64,000 nt of DNA, from assembly GCF_900107755.1 (NCBI RefSeq), contig NZ_FNQR01000003.1, forward strand, positions 248,001 through 312,000, in the 5' to 3' direction. Positions 42,858 through 51,034 of this stretch are shown in pieces. Numbering within the stretch: position 1 is the stretch's first letter; each line of letters begins with the position of its first letter. The position numbers were made by a program, and so were the translations under genes. A model generated the notes under the pieces. The model saw only the letters and a program-made list of their open reading frames with translations, was not told the DNA's origin and did no database searches. Source of the DNA: Thalassobacillus cyri. GTDB taxonomy: Bacteria > Bacillota > Bacilli > Bacillales > Halobacillaceae.

Positions 42858-42991
42858 TGTCACGTTAAATTTCGGAGGCTGTTACAACGAAAAAAGGCGG
42901 ATACGCTGCCTTATATAGTTCAAACGATTGAAGTGGTTGTTATTTTGTATAACTGTCACAGCTTTAAGCTATTACTCCATTAACGTAGAAA

Positions 42992-43034
42992 ACACTCAAA
43001 ACCTAACGTTCATAAGGTGTTAGGTTTTGAGTGT
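42992..43034 (-). terminator. Long inverted repeat after the XRE-cupin and GNAT genes
   Basis: ACACTCAAAACCTAAC and GTTAGGTTTTGAGTGT form a perfect 16-bp stem with a short loop. On the minus strand GTTTTC follows, so it likely ends the GNAT transcript, and it may act in both directions. Confidence 0.75.
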
Positions 43035-43046
43035 GACTAGTTGCCA

Positions 43047-43463
43047 TTACTCATGGTATGTCTTTCTGAAACCATAAAATGGTCGGAATCTATGCGATTC
43101 ATAATAAGTGTGTGAGGCGCTCGTTGCGAGCATTTCCATCCTGGTCTTGGGATACAGCTTATGTACGTAATCCAGCAATCCTCCACCAATTCCTTTTCCT
43201 CGATAATCCTTAGCTATTAAGAGTTCACAAATATACAGGGAAACGTGCTTATCTGTAAGTCCTCTTATATAACCCACTACATTCTCTTTATCCTTCACGA
43301 CAAAGGCGATATTGGAATTTCCCCATGCCTGCCTGGTTTCTTTCCCTTTCTCAAACAGATTCATCCACTGTTCTTGCTTATTCAACTCTTGGATAGCAGG
43401 AAAGTATTTGTCGGCATAATCATGCACACTTAGTGTTTTTCCATTTTTCAAGTTAAATTCCAT
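43047..43463 (-). CDS. GNAT-family N-acetyltransferase
   Basis: 138 residues. The acetyl-CoA motif is visible as ICELLIAKDYRGKGIGGGLLDYVHKLYP (R-G-K-G-I-G-G-G), and a C-terminal FRPFYGFRKTYHE completes the fold. The acceptor is unknown. It is the first of several GNAT and drug-modification type genes in the 43-50 kb accessory stretch. Confidence 0.82.
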   Translation of the reverse strand: MEFNLKNGKTLSVHDYADKYFPAIQELNKQEQWMNLFEKGKETRQAWGNSNIAFVVKDKENVVGYIRGLTDKHVSLYICELLIAKDYRGKGIGGGLLDYVHKLYPKTRMEMLATSASHTYYESHRFRPFYGFRKTYHE

Positions 43464-43497
43464 TACAACCTACTTCCTTTATTCTCAAGTTACGTGC

Positions 43498-43777
43498 TCA
43501 CTTATATTTCTCTTCGTTGATTTTTTCCTTTAAATAAAACGCCTTATCTAAATCGATTTCATACACGTTCGCTAAAGCAACAATATAATAAAGGGCATCC
43601 TACAATTCTTCCTCGATTGTTCCTTTGATCCCATCATGCTTGTCCAACCGCTAATCTTTTCGTATTGCTTCAGCAAGCTCTCCCACTTCTTCAATCAGCT
43701 TCTGGAAGTAAGCATTTTTGAAGTCTTTCCCTCTTAATGTATTCTTGCAATGCTTTTAGAGTGATATGATTTTCCAT
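43498..43777 (-). pseudogene. Decayed MazG-like nucleotide pyrophosphohydrolase
   Basis: From an ATG at 43777 (good GGAGG site) the minus strand starts MENHITLKALQEYIKR and then needs a frameshift to continue as KDFKNAYFQKLIEEVGELAEAIRKD. That frame has TAG after IRKD and another TAG after TIEEEL, followed by DALYYIVALANVYEIDLDKAF to the end at 43498. One frameshift and two nonsense codons in about 93 residues make it a clear pseudogene. The remaining EEVGELAEAI and the EEEL-DALYY block are the MazG metal-binding helices. Confidence 0.85.
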
Positions 43778-43795
43778 AGCTCCTCCTTATAATAG

Positions 43796-44413
43796 TTACT
43801 TTGCATCTGTTCTTTCTTCTATTTTAATTTTCAACAACAACATTGTATGATCTTCTTTAATCATTTCTTCAATAGATTCTTTGCTTTGAAAATCCTGTAC
43901 CTGGATAGAGCCTTCTGTCGAAGACTGCCTGTAACCTCCTAAAACCATTGTTTCGCCCAGTTTCAGTTCTACTTTTTCTTCCCCGATGGCGTACCCCCAT
44001 GCACTTGGAAATTCAGGTTTGAAACCTTCAGTCATTTTTCTTGGTGATTGGGACGACCCAGGTGCATAAAGAAAAACGGAAGGTTCTTCTAAATGAGGGC
44101 TGATGATGCCCAATCCTAATTGTCCCTCTTCTACTTCCTTAGGGCCCATCCCATAGGACAACTGCGTGACAGGCTCTGATTCTTTCTCCCCTTCTTCATA
44201 CCTTTCCACCCATAGAGTCACCCATCTTTTATCCGCCTCAGGTAAATAAAATTCAAAATCCCACAGCATCCCTAAATTCAAGCCTTCAAATGTATTTCTG
44301 TAATCTGAATCAGGCGTTTTAGCTATGGTCGCCGGGGTTTCAATATCTTTCGTACATCCAGCACTTATCAGTAACAGAAATATGAACGTAGATATCCAAT
44401 AAAGTCTTTTCAT
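43796..44413 (-). CDS. Lipoprotein, unknown family
   Basis: 205 residues. The signal sequence MKRLYWISTFIFLLLISAGC has a lipobox ISAGC, so it is probably anchored to the outer face of the membrane. The mature part is a beta-rich domain (WVTLWVERYEEGE, LGLGIISPHLEEPSVFLYAPGSS, VELKLGETMVLGGYR, HTMLLLKIKIEE). I do not recognise the family. It is next to a 51-residue membrane protein, with a gap of 15 bases. Confidence 0.7.
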   Translation of the reverse strand: MKRLYWISTFIFLLLISAGCTKDIETPATIAKTPDSDYRNTFEGLNLGMLWDFEFYLPEADKRWVTLWVERYEEGEKESEPVTQLSYGMGPKEVEEGQLGLGIISPHLEEPSVFLYAPGSSQSPRKMTEGFKPEFPSAWGYAIGEEKVELKLGETMVLGGYRQSSTEGSIQVQDFQSKESIEEMIKEDHTMLLLKIKIEERTDAK

Positions 44414-44428
44414 CCTATTTCCTTTCTG

Positions 44429-44584
44429 TCATCCTTTTCTTTCTAACTGCTTCACTTTGTTTTCAAGTTCATAGACCTTTTGCTGCAGTTCTTTATTAGG
44501 TGCAGTAATTTTTTGACCCAAAATAAGGATAAAACTGATAAGCGCTACGATCCCTCCACCTATCGCAACAAAGAAAAATATCAT
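44429..44584 (-). CDS. Small membrane protein with a coiled-coil tail
   Basis: 51 residues: one membrane segment (IFFFVAIGGGIVALISFILILG) followed by a heptad-like helix (NKELQQKVYELENKVKQLERKG). Only a weak ribosome site is visible. The layout resembles small Bacillus membrane proteins that hold a coiled coil at the membrane. It may be co-transcribed with the lipoprotein gene downstream. Confidence 0.55.
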   Translation of the reverse strand: MIFFFVAIGGGIVALISFILILGQKITAPNKELQQKVYELENKVKQLERKG

Positions 44585-44640
44585 AAGATCTAAAATGAAA
44601 AATCACCCCTGTCAATTTCATCATGATTGTTACTAAGAAA

Positions 44641-44859
44641 TCATTTAAGAAAGAAACTTACGAATACACTTAGAAACATCAACACAACGCAGCCGATAAT
44701 AAAATAGCCGATATAACGTACCCCTTTGGGCAACTGATTCAGATTAGCCCGCCTGGTGGGATATCCTTCATGTTTTGATAAGTGTTCCATAGCATCATTG
44801 GTAGGCCGACCTTCTTTATAAGAAATAATAACTCCTCCCTTGTTAGAATTGTTTTTCAA
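44641..44859 (-). CDS. Small single-span membrane protein with uncertain start
   Basis: 72 residues if it starts at the TTG at 44859, with a C-terminal membrane segment (YIGYFIIGCVVLMFLSVFVSFFLK) and a polar N-terminal part. The TTG has no good ribosome site and lies inside the end of the upstream serine hydrolase. The best Shine-Dalgarno site in the area (GGGAGGAG) precedes an in-frame ATT at about 44826, which would give SYKEGRPTNDAMEHL as the start. This could be an ATT start or a mutated ATG. Confidence 0.5.
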   Translation of the reverse strand: MKNNSNKGGVIISYKEGRPTNDAMEHLSKHEGYPTRRANLNQLPKGVRYIGYFIIGCVVLMFLSVFVSFFLK

Positions 44860-45859
44860 TGGCTCTCATTACGTCAAACGGACCGTTTTCTTTATTAGAG
44901 GGAATAGCAAGTTTTATATCTGTTTCCGGGTAGACAGCTGAATGGAAGCTGACGCCAGGATCATATCCCATTACATGATAGTTAAAAATCTTCGCATTTT
45001 TCCTGTTTATCCATACGCCGTAACCATAATCCACATCTCCACCAACCACATGAGGTTCTAATAAGTATGCTGTGGTTTCTTTTTTTAACAGCTCGTTATT
45101 GAAAAGTGCCTCCCATAACTTGACCATGTCCGGAGCGGTTACAAAAGCTCCCCCGTCGGCACCTCCTTTTACTGGAACAGAATAAATGTTGGTCCTCCAG
45201 GTCCCATCATCCGAGTTGTCTATGTATCCCAATGCCGTGTTTTCAGGCAGCTGATCCAAAGAAAAATACCCGGAGTCTCTCATTCTGCATTTCTTAAAAA
45301 TTTCCGTTTCGATAAAGTCTGTAAAACTTTCACCGGTCTGTTGTTCGATGATTAATCCCAGTATGATATAGCCAGCATTGTTGTAATGAAACCTTTCACC
45401 AGGTAAAAACTTCATTTAGCTATCTTGAAATAAAGGTAGGAAGTCATGGAGACTTGTCATTTCATAAACTGGCCGGTCTTTCCATAACTCTTCGAAGTCC
45501 ATCATTTCTTCCTCATCGAAATAATCGGAGATACCTGAGGTATGGGTCAAAAGATGATGGATGGTGATATTTTTATCAAAGTTGGGAAATTCCAAATTTA
45601 AGCAGTCTTTTAATTTAGTATCAAAGCTAATAGCCCCTGTTTCTACCAGTTGGCAAATACCAATTGCGGTGAACAACTTACAGCCAGAAGCTATCCCGAA
45701 TCGAGTATGGACGGTATTGGACAGTCTTGCCGACCTGTGGGCTAAGCCATAAGCCGATTGGAAAGTAACCTCATCTCTTTCTTTTATATACACAACACCC
45801 GAGAAATCAACTGTCTTGACAACACCTTCGATAACTTTGTTTAATTTGGCTTGTTCCAT
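44843..45859 (-). pseudogene. Serine hydrolase (beta-lactamase/PBP-like), cut by an in-frame stop
   Basis: Two frames, 45416-45859 and 44843-45415, are in register and separated only by a TAA at 45416-45418. Together they make about 338 residues of a class C beta-lactamase-like serine hydrolase. The SxxK motif (ASGCKLFTA) is in the first part, with the HHLLTHTSGI stretch. The YxN motif (FHYNNAGYIILG) is in the second, after PGERF. Both parts are needed for an active site, so the gene is inactive unless the stop is read through. The second part begins with ATG by chance (MKFLPGERF is family sequence). Good GAGGAGCT site before the first ATG. Confidence 0.85.
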
Positions 45860-45923
45860 TCATGATAGCTCCTCACTTAAAGCACGTCTTTACTAACCCA
45901 GCCCTTTCCGTTGCAAAGTTCAA

Positions 45924-46493
45924 CTAATCCCGCCTCCTCATTTGCAGCTCTTCCCATTCTTTTCTCATAACCCCCATTTTAATGGCATCATAGTAGATAC
46001 CATCGACCATGCGAGCTTGCCTGATTCTAGCTTCTTCTTTCATCCCGATTTTTTCAGCAACTTTTACCATTCGGATATTGCCTGACCACGTTGACATCCC
46101 TAAGCGGTTTATGTCAGTAGATTGAAAGAGATAATCGATCCAGCGGCTGTAAGCTTCTGAGCCATAACCGCCGTTCCAATAATTTTTATCATAGATGACA
46201 ATCCCTGTTTCTAACCAGTTCGTATTTTTATCCACCCAATAGGAGCCGACTGTTCCTATCAACTGACCCTCTACGGTAATGATCAGTGTATTTGGCACAG
46301 AGGGAAAGATGTAATAATCGTTCTCCCAGCTTTCCCGGTACTCTTTCATCGTCAGTTTTGGTTCTGGAATATAAGGTCCATTCCACTTTTTAGCTGCCTG
46401 TTCTGTTTCTTCGTATTTCCAAAAAAATAATTCATCAATATATTGTTCTGTGGCTTCTGTAAGTGTAATTTTTTCTCCGATTATTTCTACCAT
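45924..46493 (-). CDS. GNAT-family acetyltransferase (RimJ/RimL-like)
   Basis: 189 residues, of the RimJ/RimL-like acetyltransferase branch: LTEATEQYIDELFFWKYEE at the start, GQLIGTVGSYWVD, GIVIYDKNYWNGGYGSEAYSRWIDYLF as the acetyl-CoA site, and NRLGMSTWSGNIRMVKVAEKIGMKEEARIRQ. Possible roles are protein N-terminal or antibiotic acetylation. AAGGAGAAGG site before ATG. Confidence 0.87.
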   Translation of the reverse strand: MVEIIGEKITLTEATEQYIDELFFWKYEETEQAAKKWNGPYIPEPKLTMKEYRESWENDYYIFPSVPNTLIITVEGQLIGTVGSYWVDKNTNWLETGIVIYDKNYWNGGYGSEAYSRWIDYLFQSTDINRLGMSTWSGNIRMVKVAEKIGMKEEARIRQARMVDGIYYDAIKMGVMRKEWEELQMRRRD

Positions 46494-46521
46494 GATTTCT
46501 AACCTTCTCCTTTAACCAGGA

Positions 46522-46944
46522 TCAATCGTAAAAACTCATATGAGCCTTCTCTTGTTTATAGTAATCGATTCTGTCCTGCAAAGTCCCTGTGTGAAATTCA
46601 AATTTGTGACCATCTGGATCTGTAAAGTAAATAGATTTTTTATCTTTATCTGTTCTAGAGCGCCCCGGGAGGATATTCACAGCTAATTCATCAAGCTTCT
46701 GATAAATATCTTTAAATTCCTTTTCTTCTATGGTGAAAGCTATATGGGTATAGGAATACTCAATTTCCTTACGTGGAATGTCAGCTTCTTCGTTTAATGC
46801 AAGCCACATTCCATTTAAATCGAAATAAGCAGTTTTTCTTCCTTTCACCAGCAGCTTTGCTTCAAAGACGTCCTGATAAAATTTAATGGATTTATCCAGG
46901 TTAGATACGGAAAATAAAAAATGATTCAACCCTTTTATCGTCAT
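46522..46944 (-). CDS. fosB: Metallothiol transferase FosB (fosfomycin resistance)
   Basis: 140 residues from the ATG at 46944 (AAGGAGGAGGAGAG before it). The reading is close to Bacillus FosB over its length: [90 protein letters not shown]. Metal ligands His8, the His of YTHIAF and the Glu of FEFHTG are kept. It opens the fosfomycin epoxide with bacillithiol in the cytoplasm. FosB is usually chromosomal in bacilli, so no transfer needs to be assumed. Confidence 0.95.
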   Translation of the reverse strand: MTIKGLNHFLFSVSNLDKSIKFYQDVFEAKLLVKGRKTAYFDLNGMWLALNEEADIPRKEIEYSYTHIAFTIEEKEFKDIYQKLDELAVNILPGRSRTDKDKKSIYFTDPDGHKFEFHTGTLQDRIDYYKQEKAHMSFYD

Positions 46945-47337
46945 GCTCTCCTCCTCCTTCCAACCTAAAGGGCTGCTTAGCTCTGGCAAATCACAGTATT
47001 GATTTTACAGTTAAAGCTCCCTTTTGCTGAAGACTCAGTTTCAAGAGAAACTATTTCCTTTATGGTCGCCGAGTCAGGAGAAGGAAGTCGTTCCCCACCG
47101 CACCGTTATTTAGATAAACATCTCGAAATCGAGTGTTCCATTATACGGCCCTATAATTAAAGAAGTCTCTTATTCAAGATTTTTAATAGCATTGCTTTTG
47201 ACTCTTTCTGAAAAGGAAGTTCTTTCTTACACACATACTCTCTACTGATACCAATTATTTCAAAATCAGAAGATTAACACAATACTTTCTCCAAGACGCT
47301 TCCCCGTTACTGGACAAGCGTCTCTTTATGTTGTGAA
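46945..47337. other. Intergenic stretch without a recognisable gene
   Basis: About 390 bases. No frame with a ribosome site was found. At 47309-47335 AAGACGCTT and AAGCGTCT form a hairpin without a clear T tract; it may end the nucleotidyltransferase transcript. Confidence 0.5.
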
Positions 47338-48060
47338 TCATCCATCTTTTCCTAATGAGAACCCTTCAAACAACCGTCCCCCATATGGTTCCAGAATTTT
47401 ATCGACAAGGAAAATAATCTTACTTTTATCGCCAGTTTTATAGAATACATCAAACACTTCTACAAACTCCTTAGCAAATCGTTCATCATAGCTTTTCAGC
47501 GCTCGCACCGTCCATTTGGATGTGCCAAGCCACCTTCGGTTTGTACGTAAAACAAAATCACTTACCAGCTCAGCCAGGGTATTCGCAATGAACAACTCTT
47601 CTTCCCTTTGAGAGCTTCCGATTAAATCTTCCAGTATATCTGTAATGAAGTAACGTTTCATTTCAATTGTTTTTGCAGGCCATTCTTCTGGTCCTTTTTC
47701 TAATAATGTTCGGGCCTCTTGCTTAATAGATACGATTATCCCATCGTCTTTTAGGACAATTCCTTCAACCACCATTTGTGGCAAGGATGGTCTTGCTCTT
47801 TCGCAATCACTTTCAAAATACTGTCTATAAGAAGTTAAGTTATGTACGAAAACTTCGATCCGCCAATTAAATTCAATTAATGACTCCCGATAAGAGGAAG
47901 GAAGCGTACGGTCGAATATGACTATATCCAGGTCTGAAGTTTCTGTAGCTTCACCACGTACGACACTACCTGCTAATATGGCACACTGACAACCAGGATA
48001 ATATTTATCTAAAAACTTATATGCTGCATTTACTGGATCCAGCTTTTCATATGGTTTCAT
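47338..48060 (-). CDS. Nucleotidyltransferase-fold protein (aminoglycoside-type)
   Basis: 240 residues. The nucleotidyltransferase motif is ILAGSVVRGEATETSDLDIVIF (G-S-x9-D-x-D), followed by a third carboxylate candidate in WRIEVFVH. The C-terminal half is helical, as in antibiotic nucleotidyltransferases. Such proteins may adenylylate antibiotics, tRNA or proteins. A second, different member lies at 48653-49450, and a Nudix gene lies between them, 33 bases upstream. Confidence 0.83.
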   Translation of the reverse strand: MKPYEKLDPVNAAYKFLDKYYPGCQCAILAGSVVRGEATETSDLDIVIFDRTLPSSYRESLIEFNWRIEVFVHNLTSYRQYFESDCERARPSLPQMVVEGIVLKDDGIIVSIKQEARTLLEKGPEEWPAKTIEMKRYFITDILEDLIGSSQREEELFIANTLAELVSDFVLRTNRRWLGTSKWTVRALKSYDERFAKEFVEVFDVFYKTGDKSKIIFLVDKILEPYGGRLFEGFSLGKDG

Positions 48061-48093
48061 TCGCTTCCCCTATTCCACGTTTTCCAAAAAATA

Positions 48094-48540
48094 TTATAAT
48101 AATGTCTTTTCGATGATAAGCCGTGCTCGATAGTCCATTATTTTTGGCAAGTCATTCAATGGAAAATAACCTAGTGCCAAACTTTCTCCATCTTCCATCA
48201 CTAATTCTCCATATGTGTTTATCGCCTGGTAAACTCCAATAACATTGTAGACTTCATCTCCATTTGGATACTTGAAATAGAATTCATCACCAGACAGCAA
48301 ATTTCTGAATTGTAATTCTTCCGCTTGCAACCCTGTTTCTTCTAATAGTTCCCGCCTGGCTGTTTGTTCCAGACTTTCTCCTGGCTCCATGTTGCCACCA
48401 GGCAATCCCCATTCCTTTGTGTCAGAGCGGTGCTGCAGTAATAATTCTTGTGAATCATTGAATACAAGCAAGGTAGAACCAGGTAAAATCAATGGTCTTG
48501 TTCCAATTAATCCTCTGATTTCTTTTGTGTAATCTAAAAT
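48094..48540 (-). CDS. Nudix hydrolase with a probable ATT start
   Basis: About 148 residues when read from an ATT at 48540. The Nudix box is visible: GGNMEPGESLEQTARRELLEETGLQ. The family normally begins Met-x-Tyr-x-x-x-(I/L)R-x-L-(I/V)GTRPLIL. The same sequence, LDYTKEIRGLIGTRPLIL, is present upstream of the first TTG (48492) and is preceded by a perfect GGAAGGG site five bases before the ATT, so the native start seems to be this ATT (or an ATG that mutated). From the TTG at 48492 the frame lacks the first 16 residues and has no ribosome site. Confidence 0.78.
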   Translation of the reverse strand: MLDYTKEIRGLIGTRPLILPGSTLLVFNDSQELLLQHRSDTKEWGLPGGNMEPGESLEQTARRELLEETGLQAEELQFRNLLSGDEFYFKYPNGDEVYNVIGVYQAINTYGELVMEDGESLALGYFPLNDLPKIMDYRARLIIEKTLL

Positions 48541-48652
48541 GGTAACCCTTCCTTTCTATACTTTTATTCACCTTCTCATCCAGATCGAAAGAAACCTCCC
48601 AAATAAGTTTTAATCATCTCATTAAAAAATACTATAAAAATAGTAATCTATT

Positions 48653-49450
48653 CTATACCTCTGACTCTCCTTTAGCATAAGCTTTTTCCATAAATGTACC
48701 AATCATTAATTTAAGAAAAGGAAGAGTTTGAGCATCAGATTTCAGCTGCGACTGAATCCATTCGAATTCATTATTCAATAACTGAGTGATTTCTTGAACA
48801 GCCTTTTGATGAGAGGAAGGTGTCACTTTTTCATATATACCTTCATAGCTGGATCGCTTCTTATGAGGTAAAAATTTATGTACTGCCTTCAATCCCAGTA
48901 AGGCCCGGTCTGGCGCATAGTGATGTAACAACACATAGGACAGGTGTCTCATAACATAGCGCAGCATTTCTACTGCCCAGGTAAGATTCCCTCGTTCAGC
49001 AGCCTTCTTATACTGAAAAAGGAACCATACTGTATCGAGCACATGATCATGGAACTCTTCTTGGGTCAATGTCAAGTGCTGCTTAGACTCATAGCTTTCC
49101 ATCAATCCTTCCGGGTCGTAAAGTACAGTAAAAAAATCTTTATTTTGTATGTTTTTTTCCGTCACGGTAAATAAATCAATATGCAGCCAATCATCGTACA
49201 CCGCTATTATCTGAGGGGCTATTATAAAAATATCATCATAAAAAATGATTTCTTTGTAGACTTTAAGATGCTCCAAACGACGTGATAGAAATTCTTTTTC
49301 TTCTCCTTCTTTAACAAGACAATATAAATCCACATCAGAATGCTCATCATGTTCTCCTCTGCCCATCGACCCTTTTAAATATATACTCTTCACACTGGAG
49401 TCCTTTTTCAAACTCTTGACAATCTTTTTCACGGCCAGTTCCTGTCTCAT
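48653..49450 (-). CDS. Nucleotidyltransferase-fold protein (MNT/streptomycin-type)
   Basis: 265 residues. The motif IYLKGSMGRGEHDEHSDVDLYCLV (G-S-x9-D-x-D) and the following WLHIDLFTVTE define the catalytic fold. The C-terminal part is helical (DTVWFLFQYKKAAERGNLTWAVEMLRYVMRHL) and HEPN-like, as in kanamycin/streptomycin nucleotidyltransferases. Good GGGGGTAGGAG site. Substrate unknown. Confidence 0.82.
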   Translation of the reverse strand: MRQELAVKKIVKSLKKDSSVKSIYLKGSMGRGEHDEHSDVDLYCLVKEGEEKEFLSRRLEHLKVYKEIIFYDDIFIIAPQIIAVYDDWLHIDLFTVTEKNIQNKDFFTVLYDPEGLMESYESKQHLTLTQEEFHDHVLDTVWFLFQYKKAAERGNLTWAVEMLRYVMRHLSYVLLHHYAPDRALLGLKAVHKFLPHKKRSSYEGIYEKVTPSSHQKAVQEITQLLNNEFEWIQSQLKSDAQTLPFLKLMIGTFMEKAYAKGESEV

Positions 49451-49528
49451 CTCCTACCCCCTATATGAAAATAAAATATTACGTCATTGTACCGATAATT
49501 CCCTGACTTTTCAATAACTTTTATACAA

Positions 49529-49563
49529 CTTAAAAGCCCTCTGCAAAGGCAAAGGGCTTTTAA
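49529..49563 (-). terminator. Terminator of the glutaredoxin-like gene
   Basis: TTAAAAGCCCTCTGC and GCAAAGGGCTTTTAA form a near-perfect stem directly after the glutaredoxin stop codon. Confidence 0.85.
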
Positions 49564-49567
49564 GATT

Positions 49568-49849
49568 TTATGAACTGTTCAACATACTTTTAATTTCTTC
49601 TTTGTTATTTTCAAAACCAATGAAGTTCTTAACCAGCTTCTTCTTACCAAATAATCCTCTCTTGTAAAAGGCGAAGGATGGGACGATTCGTGTGCCTGAC
49701 ACTTCTTTTAAGTCCTCTTCTAAGCTGCGATTTCCTTCGACATCCTTGAGCTCATACTCAATGTCATGAGAGGCCAGATACTCTTTTGCCGCCTGACAAT
49801 CCGAGCAGGTCGGTCTGGTATATAGTTCAAGCTCCATTTTATTTTTCAT
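49568..49849 (-). CDS. Glutaredoxin-like thioredoxin-fold protein
   Basis: 93 residues from the ATG at 49849 (GAGGAG site before it). The active site is TCSDC near residues 13-17 in LYTRPTCSDCQAAKEYLASHDIEYEL. The glutaredoxin/NrdH cis-Pro lies in GTRIVPSFAF. It would reduce disulfides or bacillithiol-mixed disulfides in the cytoplasm. The tail contains GFENNKEEI as expected of the GSH-site region. Confidence 0.85.
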   Translation of the reverse strand: MKNKMELELYTRPTCSDCQAAKEYLASHDIEYELKDVEGNRSLEEDLKEVSGTRIVPSFAFYKRGLFGKKKLVKNFIGFENNKEEIKSMLNSS

Positions 49850-50021
49850 GTATGCTTCACTCCTCGTTAAGTGCTGTTGTACCAATAATTTTTCCTTTAA
49901 TTCTTATAGCTAAACAATCCCTATCATTTTTGGTTAATGGAAAATAAAATAATTGCATTATTATTAAAATTAGTTATACTTAAGTTATACAACAATTATA
50001 CAAATCGAGGAGTTGTTAATT

Positions 50022-50168
50022 TTGTACAAACTGATAAGGCATCTTTCCCGTGAGACAGAAATATTGAAAAACCCCATGGATCAAACAGTTAAGATTTTTA
50101 CTGATTATAATGAAGCCAAACATTTGGCCGAAAAATTAAATACCCATACCAAAGATAACCTGCTTTGA
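50022..50168 (+). CDS. Small conserved-looking protein, unknown
   Basis: 48 residues from a TTG at 50022: YKLIRHLSRETEILKNPMDQ then a helix-rich end (NEAKHLAEKLNTHTKDNLL). GAGGAG lies 8 bases before the TTG and a terminator follows. The upstream region has GTTATAC repeated at 49967-49991 and a further TTATAC, likely an operator. I do not recognise the family. Confidence 0.55.
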   Translation: MYKLIRHLSRETEILKNPMDQTVKIFTDYNEAKHLAEKLNTHTKDNLL

Positions 50169-50196
50169 AAAGTTAAAAGTTATTTATGATCTTATG

Positions 50197-50224
50197 AAAA
50201 AGCCCTCCGGATAGGAGAGCTTTC
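50197..50224 (+). terminator. Terminator of the 48-residue gene
   Basis: AAAGCCCTCC and GGAGAGCTTT pair around a short loop, followed by TCTCT. It lies 29 bases after the stop codon. Confidence 0.65.
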
Positions 50225-50360
50225 TCTAAGAATGTTATGCGTAGTAGGTTTTGTCGGCGCGTGATTTAATACGGCATAGTACATTTATTATATGAACGAA
50301 AACGAATGCTGACTAGACCGGTTAATCATATTTTATAAAATTGTTTAAACAGAGCAGCAG

Positions 50361-50912
50361 TTATGAATGGATAATAAATGACCTGTCCTTCTCCCGTTGT
50401 AAACTATCCAAATAAGACTTAATTTCATATTTGCTTCTTAAGTAGATGATTTCATTTATATGATCATATATTTGAAGAGTATGTAACCTTTCCTTCATAT
50501 TCCTTTTACGAGATTTATAAGTGGTATATATGTATTTAAGGAACTCCCAATCTAATTTCTCCTTACACTCTGCCCCCATATCTGACCGCGTTTTACCAAT
50601 GTTCATTAGCCACCGTTTAACGGCACGATAAAGACAGATATAACGTGGAAGTTCCAAATATATAATGGTATCTGCCCGTTTTGAACGGATATCAAAAGTT
50701 TTGCTGTAATTGCCTTCAATAATCCAGTTTTCCTTTTTTACAATTTCCCGTTGCGCGTCTTTAAACTCCTCTAATGAGGCTTCCACCCAGCCCGGCTTCC
50801 AATACAACGCATCTAGATGATAGACATTTAGCTGCAACGCTTCTCCCATTTTTCGCGCAAAAGTAGACTTCCCTACTCCTGCTGAGACCCCTAAAACCAT
50901 AATTCGTTTCAA
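50361..50912 (-). CDS. P-loop kinase-like protein (topology modulation / FlaR-like)
   Basis: 183 residues from a TTG at 50912 with GGAGGTGGGG before it; the longer frame from 50981 has no ribosome site. Walker A is VLGVSAGVGKSTFARKMG. HLDALYWKPGWVEASLEEF and WIIEGNYSKTFDIRSKRADTIIYLELP are the characteristic blocks of the adenylate-kinase-like group annotated as topology modulation proteins. It is a cytoplasmic nucleotide-binding protein of unknown substrate. Confidence 0.82.
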   Translation of the reverse strand: MKRIMVLGVSAGVGKSTFARKMGEALQLNVYHLDALYWKPGWVEASLEEFKDAQREIVKKENWIIEGNYSKTFDIRSKRADTIIYLELPRYICLYRAVKRWLMNIGKTRSDMGAECKEKLDWEFLKYIYTTYKSRKRNMKERLHTLQIYDHINEIIYLRSKYEIKSYLDSLQREKDRSFIIHS

Positions 50913-50995
50913 GTTCCCCCACCTCCATTTTCCATTATAAGCCATATAAAAAAGTAAAAATACATTTTTATAGCTATCCACATTAGCATGAATCT

Positions 50996-51034
50996 AAAAA
51001 GAGCGTTCCTGTATATTACAGGAACGCTCTTTTT
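50996..51034. terminator. Terminator overlapping the end of the UDP-glucose dehydrogenase gene
   Basis: AAAAAGAGCGTTCCTGTA and TACAGGAACGCTCTTTTT form a perfect 18-bp stem with a TAT loop. The stop codon of the dehydrogenase lies in the hairpin. Confidence 0.9.

Noticed and set aside
46945-47337. Possible gene in the 390-base gap before the nucleotidyltransferase
   Set aside because: No frame with a start, ribosome site and plausible protein was found.
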